A stretch of DNA of 64,000 bases from Clostridiales bacterium (GCA_004557245.1 SFEL01000004.1:21996-85995); one strand, 5' to 3'; positions 7,516-16,176 are shown, counted from the first letter of the stretch. Notes: generated by a model not told the origin, from the letters alone. Made by a program: numbers and translations.

Positions 7516-9144
7516 TTAGTACGCTCTTTTTGCGTCTAACTTCTTGATGACCACAAGGGTCAGCAGCATCAGCGCTATGGCTATTGGCAGGCAAATCCAA
7601 GCGATGCGGACGAAGCCTGCTATTATGTATGATACGAATGACACGGCGGCACAGGTAATGGCATAGGGCAGCTGAGTGGATACGTGCATTACGTGATCGC
7701 ATTGTGCGCCCGCGGAGGCCATTATGGTGGTATCGGAGATTGGTGAGCAGTGGTCACCGCATACAGCGCCTGCCATGCAGGCAGAGACACATATGACGCC
7801 TATGGGGTCAGTGATGGGGAATACCTCCAGTGTTATGGGGATAAGTATGCCGAAGGTACCCCAGCTGGTACCCGTAGCGAAGCTGAGGAAGCAGCCGATA
7901 AGGAATACTATGGCAGGCAGGAAGGACTGGAAGCTCTGGGCAGAACTCTTTACGGCAGAAGCTACGTATGCGCCAGCGCCGAGGGAATCGGTCATTGACT
8001 TGAGGGACCAGGCGCAGGTCAGTATCAGTATTGCCGGGACCATGGCCTTGAAGCCTTCGGGCAGCATGCCCATCATTTCGGAGAAGCTCATAAGCTTGCG
8101 CAGCTGATAAAATACGATGGTTATGACGAGGGCGAAGGAGGAGCCCAGCATAAGGCCTACGGAAGCGTCGGAGCCTGAGAAGGAGGTGACTATGTTGTGA
8201 TAACCCTCGCTGGCAGGGTCAAAGAATCCGCCGGAGTATATCATGCCGGTGACGCAGGCTACAATTAGCACGATTATTGGCAGCACAAGGTCTATTACAC
8301 GGCCGTTAGGATTGGCCTCAGTTGCTTCGGCTGAAGCATAGGGGTTTTTGCCGGAGAAAAGGTCGCCATTCTTAGCGTTACACTCGCATTTGCCCATGGG
8401 GCCGAAGTCAGTCTTCAGCAGCACCAGCCCTATCATAAGTGTGATGGTGAGAAGGGCATAGTAGTTGAAGGGAATTGCCTTGATAAAAAGGGTGAGTCCG
8501 GAGCCGTCCTCCACGTATGAGGAAACGGCGGCAGCCCATGAGGAGATAGGTGCGATAATGCACACAGGAGCCGCGGTGGCATCTATAAGATAAGAAAGCT
8601 TTGCGCGGGACACGTTGTGCTTATCCGTCACGGGGCGCATTACGGAACCGACGGTAAGGCAATTGAAGTAGTCGTCTATGAATATCAGTATGCCGAGGGC
8701 TATGGTAGCCAGCTGGGCGCCTGCGCGGGACTTTATGTTCTTGGCGGCCCAACGACCGAAGGCGGCGCTTCCGCCAGCCTTGTTCATAAGGCATACCATG
8801 ACGCCGAGTATGACCAGAAATACCAGTATGCCCACATTATAGGAATCGGACAGTACGGATACTATGCCGTCGTTGAAAACGTGCAGAATTGTACCTTCAA
8901 AGGAGAAGTTGGAGTAGAGCAGGCCGCCTGCCAGTATGCCCACGAACAGGGAAGAGTAGACCTCCTTCGTTACCAGTGCCAGAGTAATGGCGATTACGGG
9001 CGGAAGAAGGGCCCAAGGAGTGTTGTAGAAGCGCTCCGTGCCAAGCTCAGCGCCTGGGGTGGCGAAAGCGGCTATGCAGAGCACTATCAGCGTAATGGCT
9101 ACCATTATGATAGTAGGCAGCGTCTTGCGGGTAGATAGTTTCAT
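7516..9144 (-). CDS. nhaC: NhaC-family Na+/H+ antiporter, probable lysine transporter
   Basis: A polytopic membrane protein of 542 residues with about a dozen hydrophobic segments. It has the acidic IDDYFNCLTVGSVMRPVTD region and CGDHCSPISDTTIMAS segment seen in NhaC-type carriers. The start is the ATG at 9142-9144, which has GGAGG eight bases upstream; longer frames lack a site. The leader carries a lysine riboswitch and terminator. Related NhaC-type genes under the same riboswitch have been proposed to be lysine transporters (LysW), so lysine in exchange for cations is the likely substrate. The family is seen in the sequence; the substrate is inferred from the leader. Confidence 0.88.
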   Translation of the reverse strand: MKLSTRKTLPTIIMVAITLIVLCIAAFATPGAELGTERFYNTPWALLPPVIAITLALVTKEVYSSLFVGILAGGLLYSNFSFEGTILHVFNDGIVSVLSDSYNVGILVFLVILGVMVCLMNKAGGSAAFGRWAAKNIKSRAGAQLATIALGILIFIDDYFNCLTVGSVMRPVTDKHNVSRAKLSYLIDATAAPVCIIAPISSWAAAVSSYVEDGSGLTLFIKAIPFNYYALLTITLMIGLVLLKTDFGPMGKCECNAKNGDLFSGKNPYASAEATEANPNGRVIDLVLPIIVLIVACVTGMIYSGGFFDPASEGYHNIVTSFSGSDASVGLMLGSSFALVITIVFYQLRKLMSFSEMMGMLPEGFKAMVPAILILTCAWSLKSMTDSLGAGAYVASAVKSSAQSFQSFLPAIVFLIGCFLSFATGTSWGTFGILIPITLEVFPITDPIGVICVSACMAGAVCGDHCSPISDTTIMASAGAQCDHVMHVSTQLPYAITCAAVSFVSYIIAGFVRIAWICLPIAIALMLLTLVVIKKLDAKRAY

Positions 9145-9167
9145 TTGGTTTTCCTCCATAAAGATCG

Positions 9168-9218
9168 AGTCAAAAAATAAAGAAGCCATGATCTTTGTGA
9201 ACCGCAAAAATCATGACT
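9168..9218 (-). terminator. Expression-platform terminator of the lysine riboswitch
   Basis: On the minus strand AGTCATGATTTTTG pairs with CACAAAGATCATGGCT, followed by TTCTTTATTTTTT. It lies between the riboswitch and the antiporter ribosome site, where it would stop transcription when lysine is bound. Confidence 0.7.
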
Positions 9219-9259
9219 AAAAATACATCAAATATAAATTATATTATACCGTGCATACC

Positions 9260-9423
9260 ATGACAGCGCTCCACTTTTACGTGACAGTCCAGAGGATATT
9301 CTCCCACTGGCCCAGCGCCGGCACTCAGGCATTATGCCGGTACTTCGGCAAAGGACCCTTTCCGCCCCGCGGTGCCTGCCGCTCGTGTGTAGGGCCTAAT
9401 AATGTCCTCTGCGCCTCTATCAT
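9260..9423 (-). promoter_or_regulatory. Lysine riboswitch (L box)
   Basis: The minus strand carries the conserved core in order: GAGGCGC after the 5' P1 strand, GGAAAGG, GCCGAAG, GGGAGAATATCC, CTGGACTGTCACG and GGAGCGCTGTC. P1 pairs ATGATAG (9417-9423) with CTGTCAT (9260-9266). The order and sequences match the known lysine aptamer. It lies on the leader of the NhaC-family gene and is followed by a terminator, so free lysine should switch the gene off. Confidence 0.93.
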
Positions 9424-9435
9424 TTGCTATATACA

Positions 9436-9463
9436 ATTATAGTAATAAAAATACATATGTCAA
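9436..9463 (-). promoter_or_regulatory. Sigma-A promoter of the riboswitch-controlled gene
   Basis: On the minus strand TTGACA (9458-9463) and TATAAT (9436-9441) are 16 bases apart, just ahead of the riboswitch. Confidence 0.8.
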
Positions 9464-9542
9464 CAAGTAATTTACAGTTCGTTAGGCCCTGTGTTACAAT
9501 TTACGGGTAAAGTTTTTTATATGTTTTTGATTGGGAGACAAA

Positions 9543-10811
9543 ATGAAGATAAAGACCGCATATATGGACATTGAGGAAGTGCTGGCACAACCGGTACAGC
9601 AGCACGTATATCCTAAACGGCCAAATATATTTTTCAGAACGCTGCTGCGGGCGGTATCCGCGCCGGATCTGAAAGCAACAAATTTTAAATACCGTGAATT
9701 TGGAATGGAAAGGCTGGGGAAAAAAGAGCCGTGCCTGATACTTATGAACCATTCGAGCTTCATAGATCTCAAGATAGCCTCTACGGTGCTTTACCCCAGA
9801 CCCCTAAATATTGTCTGTACATCCGATGGCTTTGTGGGCAAGGAGCGGCTTATGAGAAGCCTGGGCTGCATACCTACCCGCAAGTTCGTAACGGATACCC
9901 AGTTGGTACGGGATATGATGTTTGCACTGAAAAAGCTGAAAAGCTCCATACTTATGTATCCCGAGGCAAGCTATACATTTGACGGTACCGCTACGCCGCT
10001 GCCTGCGGGCCTGGGCAAGTGCGTCAAACTCATGGGAGTGCCTGTGGTGATGATACGCACCTACGGCGCCTTCGCGCGGGATCCGCTCTATAACGGCTTG
10101 AGGCTGCGCAAGGTAGACGTATCTGCGGATATAAGCTACATACTTTCTCCGGAGGACATAAGGGCAAAGACGGCCGAGGATATAAACGTTATACTTTCCG
10201 AGCAGTTCTCCTTCGACAACTTCAAATGGCAGCAGGAAAACAACGTTATAATAAGCGAACCTTTCCGCGCCGAGGGGTTGAACCGCGTGCTGTACAAATG
10301 CCCGCACTGCGGTGCGGAGGGCTCCATGGAATCCGGTGGAGCAGATATACTGTGCAATGCCTGCGGCAAGGGCTATACACTTACGGAATACGGCTTTATG
10401 GAAGCAAAGGAAGGAAAGACGGAATTTCCTCACATACCCGATTGGTACGCATGGGAGCGGGATTGCGTGAGGCAGGAAATTTTGAAGGGCAGCTATAAGC
10501 TGGACGTTCCGGTGGACATATACATGATGGTAAATACCAGAAAGGTATACGGTATAGGAGAAGGCAGGCTGACCCACGGTGAAAACGGCTTCCGCCTTAC
10601 GGGCTGCAATGGAAAGCTGGATTATCATCAGCACCCGCTGGCCAGCTACAGCCTGTATTCGGATTATTTCTGGTATGAGATGGGCGACGTCATATGTATA
10701 GGGGATGCGGCGGCGCTGTACTACTGCTTCCCAAAGGGCTGCGGTGATATAGTCGCAAAGACGCGTCTTGCAACAGAGGAGCTTTACAAGATAAAAAAAG
10801 CTGCGCAATAG
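9543..10811 (+). CDS. PlsC-like acyltransferase with an added zinc-ribbon domain
   Basis: This 422-residue protein has an N-terminal lysophospholipid acyltransferase domain. Its catalytic HX4D motif is NHSSFID with His70 and Asp75, and the second conserved block is YPEASYTFDGT near 139-149. Unlike ordinary PlsC (about 200-250 residues) it continues with a zinc ribbon, Cys253, Cys256, Cys271 and Cys274, and a further 150-residue region that I do not recognise. The start ATG follows GGGAGA; an in-frame ATG at 9531 is less well placed. It stands alone and converges on the liv operon at a shared terminator. It probably acylates a lysolipid at the membrane, but the acceptor is unknown. Confidence 0.8.
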   Translation: MKIKTAYMDIEEVLAQPVQQHVYPKRPNIFFRTLLRAVSAPDLKATNFKYREFGMERLGKKEPCLILMNHSSFIDLKIASTVLYPRPLNIVCTSDGFVGKERLMRSLGCIPTRKFVTDTQLVRDMMFALKKLKSSILMYPEASYTFDGTATPLPAGLGKCVKLMGVPVVMIRTYGAFARDPLYNGLRLRKVDVSADISYILSPEDIRAKTAEDINVILSEQFSFDNFKWQQENNVIISEPFRAEGLNRVLYKCPHCGAEGSMESGGADILCNACGKGYTLTEYGFMEAKEGKTEFPHIPDWYAWERDCVRQEILKGSYKLDVPVDIYMMVNTRKVYGIGEGRLTHGENGFRLTGCNGKLDYHQHPLASYSLYSDYFWYEMGDVICIGDAAALYYCFPKGCGDIVAKTRLATEELYKIKKAAQ

Positions 10812-10818
10812 AGAATAA

Positions 10819-10871
10819 AGCCGAGGCTGATAAAAAGTGGCGTTAAGCCACTTTTTTAACAGCCCCGGCTC
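10819..10871. terminator. Bidirectional terminator between the acyltransferase and livF
   Basis: An inner hairpin AAAAAGTGGC-GTTAA-GCCACTTTTTT sits inside an outer near-palindrome, AGCCGAGGCTG with CAGCCCCGGCT. A-rich and T-rich flanks allow it to work for both convergent genes. Confidence 0.75.
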
Positions 10872-10889
10872 AGTGTATTTTGACTTGGC

Positions 10890-11591
10890 CTAGCCGCCAA
10901 GATATGCTTTCTTGACGGCGTCGTTGTGAAGAAGTTCGTCCGCATCGGAGGAGAGGACTATCCTGCCGGTTTCCAGAACATAGCCCCGGTTTGCGATAGA
11001 GAGGGCCATCTGTGCATTCTGCTCCACAAGGAGGATAGTAACGCCGGACTGGTTCAGCTCCTTTACGATGTCGAATATCTGGTCGACCAGTATAGGTGCG
11101 AGGCCCATGGAGGGCTCGTCAAGCATCATGAGCTTGGGGCGGGACATGAGAGCTCGACCCATGGCAAGCATCTGCTGCTCGCCGCCGGAGAGAGTACCCG
11201 CGACCTGTTTGCGGCGCTCCTTAAGGCGGGGAAAACGCTCATAGACGTGCTCTATGGCGGCGTTGACAGAATCATTGGGCTGTGTAAAGGCGCCCATTTC
11301 CAGGTTTTCCTCAACGCTCATGCGGGAGAATACCCGCCGCCCCTCAGGAACGTGCGCTATGCCCATCTCGACGATCCTGTGCGGCGGTGCCGACTTCAGA
11401 TTATGATCCTGAAATAAAACGCTGCCGGTCTTTGTGTGCAGAAGGCCGGATATGGTCTTCAGTATAGTGGACTTGCCAGCGCCGTTTGCACCTATCAGGG
11501 TTACTATCTCGCCTTCGTTTACTTGGAAGCTTACGTTCTTTATGGCGTGTATTGCGCCGTAATATACGTTGATGTTATCAACTTTAAGCAT
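10890..11591 (-). CDS. livF: Branched-chain amino acid ABC transporter, ATP-binding protein LivF
   Basis: One of two ATPases that power uptake of leucine, isoleucine and valine. The 233-residue protein has Walker A GANGAGKST at 34-42, the ABC signature LSGGEQQ near 136, Walker B LMMLDEPS near 155 and a switch His near 190. GGAGG precedes the start. It overlaps the end of livG by eight bases and is the last gene of the livK-H-M-G-F operon. The LivF assignment rather than LivG rests on length and on the standard order. Confidence 0.94.
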   Translation of the reverse strand: MLKVDNINVYYGAIHAIKNVSFQVNEGEIVTLIGANGAGKSTILKTISGLLHTKTGSVLFQDHNLKSAPPHRIVEMGIAHVPEGRRVFSRMSVEENLEMGAFTQPNDSVNAAIEHVYERFPRLKERRKQVAGTLSGGEQQMLAMGRALMSRPKLMMLDEPSMGLAPILVDQIFDIVKELNQSGVTILLVEQNAQMALSIANRGYVLETGRIVLSSDADELLHNDAVKKAYLGG

Positions 11592-12423
11592 TTTTTGCCT
11601 CCTTGCCGCGGCCCAGGTAAGCCTCTATGACGAGTGGGTTGGACTTTATCTCGTCAGGCGTGCCTTTAGCGATTATTTTGCCGTAATTCAGAACCGCGAT
11701 TCCCTCGCAAATGCCCATGACCAGATTCATGTCGTGCTCTATGAGCAGGATAGCCAGGTGGAAGGTATCGCGTATCTTCTTTATGTTCTGCATAAGCTCT
11801 GCGGTTTCGGAGGGGTTCATGCCCGCGGCAGGCTCGTCCAGCAGCAGCACCTTGGGGCTGGTGGCCAGAGCCCGGACTATCTCAAGCCTTCGCTGAGCAC
11901 CGTAGGGCAGGGAGCCGGACTCCCAGGAAGCCATGTGCTGCATGTCGAATATGGAGAGCAGTTCCATTGCGGTCTCGTGGGCCTTCTTTTCGGCGGACCA
12001 GTAGGACGGGAGCCGAAGCATGCTTGCAGCCAGGGAGGACTGGCAGGCGTTGTGCAGGCCTATCTTTACGTTGTCCTCAACGGAAAGCTTGGAGAACAGG
12101 CGGATATTTTGGAAGGTTCGGGCAATTCCCAGCTGGTTGAGCTGCCAGGTTTTTTTCCCGCGGGTGTCTATGCCGTCTATCAGTATGACGCCGTGGGTTG
12201 GCTGGTAAACGTTGGTCAGCAGGTTAAATACGGTGGTCTTGCCCGCACCGTTAGGGCCTATAAGGCCGGATATCTCGGTGCGGCCCAGCATTATACTGAA
12301 ATCCTCAACGGCGTGCAGACCGCCGAAGTCTATCCCAAGGCGGTGTACCTCAAGTATGGTTTTTGAAGAAAGATCTCTTTCTGGAATTATGGAATGGCTT
12401 GGTACGGGAACCATCTTATCCAT
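11584..12423 (-). CDS. livG: Branched-chain amino acid ABC transporter, ATP-binding protein LivG
   Basis: This 279-residue ATPase pairs with LivF. It has Walker A GPNGAGKTT near 57-65, Walker B LLLDEPAAGMNP and the longer LivG-type insert after Walker A (GIARTFQNIRLF). The ABC signature is LPYGAQRR, lacking the usual SGG, as is normal in LivG. About 23 extra N-terminal residues precede the first conserved strand. Its ATG overlaps the livM stop by one base and livF overlaps its 3' end, so translation is probably coupled. Confidence 0.94.
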   Translation of the reverse strand: MDKMVPVPSHSIIPERDLSSKTILEVHRLGIDFGGLHAVEDFSIMLGRTEISGLIGPNGAGKTTVFNLLTNVYQPTHGVILIDGIDTRGKKTWQLNQLGIARTFQNIRLFSKLSVEDNVKIGLHNACQSSLAASMLRLPSYWSAEKKAHETAMELLSIFDMQHMASWESGSLPYGAQRRLEIVRALATSPKVLLLDEPAAGMNPSETAELMQNIKKIRDTFHLAILLIEHDMNLVMGICEGIAVLNYGKIIAKGTPDEIKSNPLVIEAYLGRGKEAKNA

Positions 12424-13463
12424 TACTTGTCACCTGCCTTTTCTTTTTTGCCTTTGCCCTTCCTGAAGAGCTTGCCCATGCGTGCCTTGTCAATGAGCCC
12501 GGTAAGGGAGAAGTCGTACTGGCCCATAAGGCCGGAGGGCTTGAATATCATTACTACGATGAGCAGCAGAGAGTAAGCTATCATGCGGTAGTCGGAGAAT
12601 GCTCTAAGCACCAGTTCAGGTACTGCTGTAAGCACGGTTGCGGATACTATTGAGCCTACCATGGAACCCATGCCGCCAAGAACTACCATTACCAGTATTT
12701 CTATGGACTTCATGAAGCCGAAGCTGGAGGGATTCAGTATGCCAAGGTAGCTTGCGTACAGAGCGCCCGCTACGCCTGCAAATATGGCGGATACCGTAAA
12801 ACCGAGGGCCTTATAATAGGTAAGGTTGATGCCCACTGAGTCGGCAGCTATCTCGTTTTCGCGCACTGCCAGTATGGCCCTGCCGTGCTTGGACTTCATA
12901 AGGGTATGAATGAGAAAGCACACTATGCCCACGCAAAGGAAGCAGTTGAAGAAGCTGGTGTACTTGGGTATGTTCTTCAGGCTGGCCGCACCATAGGTGA
13001 AGTTGAAGCCCAATACGCTGTCGATGTTCAGAAGCACCACGCGGATTATCTCGCCAAAGCCAAGGGTGATTATGGCAAGATAGTCGCCTTTGAGGCGCAG
13101 CGCGGGGATACCTATCAGTATGCCGAATATGCCGGATACAATGCCCCCGAGTATTATGCCGAGAGGGAATGCTACAAACTCGGGCAGATTGGGTACTGCC
13201 CTGAGGAACAGGGCGGAAGCGTATGCGCCTACAGCCATGAAGCCTGCATGGCCCAAAGGCAGCTGTCCGAGGTAGCCTGTAGCTACGTTCAGTGATACGG
13301 CGAGGATTATGTTGATGCCGCACAGCACTATAACTTTAGTGTAGTAGTTCGGTACACTGCCGCCCGTTATGAGGGCGTTCACGCCGAAGAGAAAAACCGC
13401 GAATATGGCCAGGTTGATAGCGTAGCGGAGAAGCATGGGGAGGGGCTTTTTGATCTTATCCAT
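12423..13463 (-). CDS. livM: Branched-chain amino acid ABC transporter permease LivM
   Basis: A 346-residue integral membrane permease with about ten hydrophobic segments. The LivM family segments GHAGFMAVGAYASA and the cytoplasmic EAA-like loop around VRENEIAADSVGIN are visible. It forms the channel with LivH. The C-terminal tail is lysine-rich (GKGKKEKAGDK). GGAGG lies just before the start and the gene starts 13 bases after livH. Confidence 0.94.
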   Translation of the reverse strand: MDKIKKPLPMLLRYAINLAIFAVFLFGVNALITGGSVPNYYTKVIVLCGINIILAVSLNVATGYLGQLPLGHAGFMAVGAYASALFLRAVPNLPEFVAFPLGIILGGIVSGIFGILIGIPALRLKGDYLAIITLGFGEIIRVVLLNIDSVLGFNFTYGAASLKNIPKYTSFFNCFLCVGIVCFLIHTLMKSKHGRAILAVRENEIAADSVGINLTYYKALGFTVSAIFAGVAGALYASYLGILNPSSFGFMKSIEILVMVVLGGMGSMVGSIVSATVLTAVPELVLRAFSDYRMIAYSLLLIVVMIFKPSGLMGQYDFSLTGLIDKARMGKLFRKGKGKKEKAGDK

Positions 13464-13476
13464 TGTACTTTCCTCC

Positions 13477-14364
13477 TTATACCTTTTCCTGTATCTCGTG
13501 GCCCATAATGCCTGTAGGCTTTACAAGCAGCACCACTATCAGTATGGCGAATACTATGCCGTCCTTCCATACGGAGAGGCCTACGGCGGAGACCATCGCC
13601 TCGGCAAGGCCTATGGCCAAGCCGCCTACCATTGCGCCGGGTATGGAACCTATGCCGCCAAGAACTGCCGCTACGAAGGCCTTAAGGCCCAGCATGGAGC
13701 CCATGGTGGGAGTAGCCTGGGGATAGGCTGCGCAGTACAGCACTGAGGCTATGCCCGCGAGGGCGCTGCCCAACGCGAAGGTGAAGGATATGGTGCGGTT
13801 CACGTTGATGCCCATGAGCTGAGCGGCGCCGGTATCCTCGGATACGGCGCGCATGGCCTTGCCCATCTTTGACTTTTTAACGAGCAGCGTCAGGGCGGCC
13901 ATTGATATGGCGGTGACTATCAGCGTGATTATGGCTGTCCAGGACACATCTATGCTGCCTATGGATATGGTAGAGGTGGGCATAAAGCTGGGCATTGACT
14001 TTGCGCCTGCGCCGAACACCAGCTGTGCAAGGTTCTCAAGGAGATAGGATACGCCTATGGCAGTAATGAGCAGGGAAAGGCGGGGGCTTTGGCGCAACGG
14101 CGCGTAAGCGACCTTTTCTATGGATACGCCCAACAGCACGCATACGAATATCGCCGCAATGATCGCCAGGATGGGGTTACCGGCAAATCCGCATAGGCAG
14201 AACCAGGCGGCGTATGCACCTACCATTATGATATCCCCGTGGGCGAAATTAAGCAGCATGATTATGCCGTAGACCATGCTGTACCCGAGAGCGACAAGCG
14301 CGTATATCGAGCCTGACTGAAGTCCGTTCACTACCTGCCTGAGGATCAGGGAAAGTGTATTCAT
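13477..14364 (-). CDS. livH: Branched-chain amino acid ABC transporter permease LivH
   Basis: A 295-residue permease with about eight membrane segments. It has the family segments LNFAHGDIIMVGAYAA and the coupling loop around RAVSEDTGAAQLMGIN. It is the partner of LivM. GGAGG precedes the ATG. A strong stem lies between livK and this gene (see 14378-14420) and may separate binding-protein and permease levels. Confidence 0.94.
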   Translation of the reverse strand: MNTLSLILRQVVNGLQSGSIYALVALGYSMVYGIIMLLNFAHGDIIMVGAYAAWFCLCGFAGNPILAIIAAIFVCVLLGVSIEKVAYAPLRQSPRLSLLITAIGVSYLLENLAQLVFGAGAKSMPSFMPTSTISIGSIDVSWTAIITLIVTAISMAALTLLVKKSKMGKAMRAVSEDTGAAQLMGINVNRTISFTFALGSALAGIASVLYCAAYPQATPTMGSMLGLKAFVAAVLGGIGSIPGAMVGGLAIGLAEAMVSAVGLSVWKDGIVFAILIVVLLVKPTGIMGHEIQEKV

Positions 14365-14377
14365 CAGATTCCTCCAA

Positions 14378-14420
14378 AGTGCGCCCAGCCCCCAAGGCAG
14401 GCCTTACGGGGCAGGGCGTT
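14378..14420 (-). promoter_or_regulatory. Intercistronic stem between livK and livH
   Basis: On the minus strand CGCCC-GCCCC and GGGG-GGGCG pair around a 14-base loop with small bulges. No T tract follows, so it is more likely an mRNA-stabilising stem that favours livK, or a weak attenuator, than a full terminator. Confidence 0.45.
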
Positions 14421-14457
14421 TTTATCGTTAGGGTATTTACTTAAGTAGGTAAGAAGA

Positions 14458-15669
14458 TTAGAAGGTCTCCTTGTATACGGCCTCGCCATTGGTGATGGTC
14501 ATGATTACGGCGTCCTTGATGGGATTGTTGTTCGCATCGAAGGTATATCCTGCCTCACTGGTGATGCCTACTACGCTTGCACCTTCAGTTTTGATGGCGT
14601 CGATTACTGCCTGCTTGTAGGCGTCGCTGGCGGGAGCTTCGCCGGTCTCCTCGGCCTTAGCCAGTGCTGCGCACATTACCATGGCGGCGTCGTAGGCGTT
14701 GGCTGCGAACATATTCAGCGTATCTGTGCCGTAGGCTGCGGTATAGGCTTCCTCAAAGGCTTTTACAGCGTCTGTGGAGCCGGGTGCGTAAGCGGAGCAA
14801 TAGAAGGTGCCCTCAAGCTCTTCGGCAGAGGCGTACTTCACAACGCCGTCCCAACCGTCGCCGCCCAGAAAGGGAACAGTGAGGCCAAGGGCACGTGCCT
14901 GCTTGACAATCATACCGTCATCCTCGTAGTAGTTGGGGCAGAAGATGAATTCGGGATCTGCGGCCTTGATGTTGGTCAATTGAGCATTGAAGTCCTTGTC
15001 GCCCTTGGCATAGCCTTCTTCGGCTACAATGGTCATGCCCAGTTCTTCGCACTTGGCCTTGAAAGCCTCGTTCAGGCCTGCGGCGTAGTCGTTGCCGGTC
15101 TGAACGATGACAGCGGCCCTGGTGTAACCCAGCTTTTCATTGGCGTATTGAGCCATCTTTTCACCCTGGAAGGGGTCGATGAAGCAGGTGCGGAATACGT
15201 TGGTATAAACAGAACCGTCATCGGGGTTTACGGTAACTGCCTCGGCAGTGGCGGAGGCGGTGATCATGGGCATATTGACGGCATTTGCCTCGCCGGCAAC
15301 AGCAATGGTGTTGGATGTGATAACGTCGCCGATGAAGGCGGTGATGCCCTCGTCTACTTCGCGGTTGAAGGCGTTGATGGCTTCGGCATCATCGCCCTTG
15401 TTGTCGTAGGAGATGAGCTCGATCTTTTTGCCGTTGATGCCGCCCTCGGCGTTTACCTTGTCAAAATAGAGGGTAGCGCCGTTCTTTACAGCCAAACCGT
15501 AAACGGCGAGGTCTCCGGTATAGGGCCCCAGCAGGCCGACCTTGATGGTATCGCCGGAAGCGGCGGAGCCTACAGCCTCATTGCCGCCCTCAGCGGCGGG
15601 GGCTGAACAGCCTGCGAAGCATACAAAGGCCATTACGACGGCCAGGACGGTACAAAGTACTTTTTTCAT
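14458..15669 (-). CDS. livK: Branched-chain amino acid ABC transporter substrate-binding lipoprotein
   Basis: The 403-residue precursor begins MKKVLCTVLA, continues with a hydrophobic stretch and has a lipobox FAGC ending at Cys21. It would therefore be anchored as a lipoprotein outside the cell. The mature part is a type I periplasmic-binding fold: IKVGLLGPYTGDLAVYG opens it and the ligand-binding segments around ITASATAEAVTV follow. I took the ATG at 15667-15669, which has GGAGG 11 bases upstream, rather than longer frames without a site. It is the first transporter gene in its operon. Family members bind leucine, isoleucine, valine or sometimes other amides, so exact specificity is inferred. 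Confidence 0.93.
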   Translation of the reverse strand: MKKVLCTVLAVVMAFVCFAGCSAPAAEGGNEAVGSAASGDTIKVGLLGPYTGDLAVYGLAVKNGATLYFDKVNAEGGINGKKIELISYDNKGDDAEAINAFNREVDEGITAFIGDVITSNTIAVAGEANAVNMPMITASATAEAVTVNPDDGSVYTNVFRTCFIDPFQGEKMAQYANEKLGYTRAAVIVQTGNDYAAGLNEAFKAKCEELGMTIVAEEGYAKGDKDFNAQLTNIKAADPEFIFCPNYYEDDGMIVKQARALGLTVPFLGGDGWDGVVKYASAEELEGTFYCSAYAPGSTDAVKAFEEAYTAAYGTDTLNMFAANAYDAAMVMCAALAKAEETGEAPASDAYKQAVIDAIKTEGASVVGITSEAGYTFDANNNPIKDAVIMTITNGEAVYKETF

Positions 15670-15700
15670 TGTTTTGGTTCCTCCAAATAAAATTATTTTT

Positions 15701-15737
15701 AAATAAAAACGGCGGCTCCGCTTTGCGGAACCGCCGT
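15701..15737 (-). terminator. Intrinsic terminator/attenuator ahead of livK
   Basis: On the minus strand a 13-bp stem, ACGGCGGTTCCGC with GCGGAGCCGCCGT (one G-T pair), closes a 3-base loop and is followed by TTTTATTT. It sits between a small upstream gene and livK, so any transcript started upstream must pass it. Confidence 0.8.
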
Positions 15738-15750
15738 CATTTAACACCAT

Positions 15751-15957
15751 TTATGCTAAATTCGATCCTCTCCACAAAGCATTCTTATTTTCGGTAATAA
15801 TGCATATGCAAATAATGGAAATAAGGGATATAAGGAAAACGCCCAGCTGTATGCTGAGCGCGTTAATAACCAGTACAGAGGCAGCCATAGATGCAGCACA
15901 AGAAGCCTTGGCGTTGACCATGGCATTGGCTGTCGCGGACTTAGTGGACTTGAACAT
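15751..15957 (-). CDS. Small hydrophobic protein or leader peptide upstream of liv
   Basis: A 68-residue reading frame with a convincing start: AAAGGAG lies nine bases before the ATG and a sigma-A promoter is about 50 bases upstream. Residues 1-25 are rich in Ala, Ser and Lys. Residues 27-56 form one hydrophobic segment dense in Ile, Leu and Val. It ends 14 bases before the terminator that precedes livK. I do not recognise the protein. It may be a small membrane protein, or its Ile/Leu/Val-rich stretch may act as a leader that senses branched-chain aminoacyl-tRNA. A second overlapping frame (15756-16016) has no comparable ribosome site. Confidence 0.5.
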   Translation of the reverse strand: MFKSTKSATANAMVNAKASCAASMAASVLVINALSIQLGVFLISLISIICICIITENKNALWRGSNLA

Positions 15958-16003
15958 CTTTGGCGTCTCCTTTCGTTTACTTCGTTTTGTTTACGATGCG
16001 GCA

Positions 16004-16032
16004 ATTTTAGCACCATATGATAAACCTGTCAA
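16004..16032 (-). promoter_or_regulatory. Sigma-A promoter of the small ORF and probably the liv operon
   Basis: On the minus strand TTGACA (16027-16032) and TAAAAT (16004-16009) are 17 bases apart. Confidence 0.75.
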
Positions 16033-16176
16033 TAGAAAATAATATATTTTTTTTGATAAATCTTTATGCATAGTACCGAATAGTCTGTTTTATCCGCGAA
16101 ATGCGGGCGTAAACCCGGACGAAAAAATAAAAGCTTTTAAGAACGGCGGTGAAGCATAAAAAATGCGTTGCAGCTA

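Noticed and set aside
11569..12366. A 265-codon open frame opposite livG
   Set aside because: Antisense shadow of an intact ABC ATPase gene.
15701..15760. T-box riboswitch ahead of livK
   Set aside because: The sequence near the terminator resembles the T-box core only loosely and lacks the conserved TGGNACCGC. No specifier or AG-box stem was found, and a protein-like ORF occupies the space.
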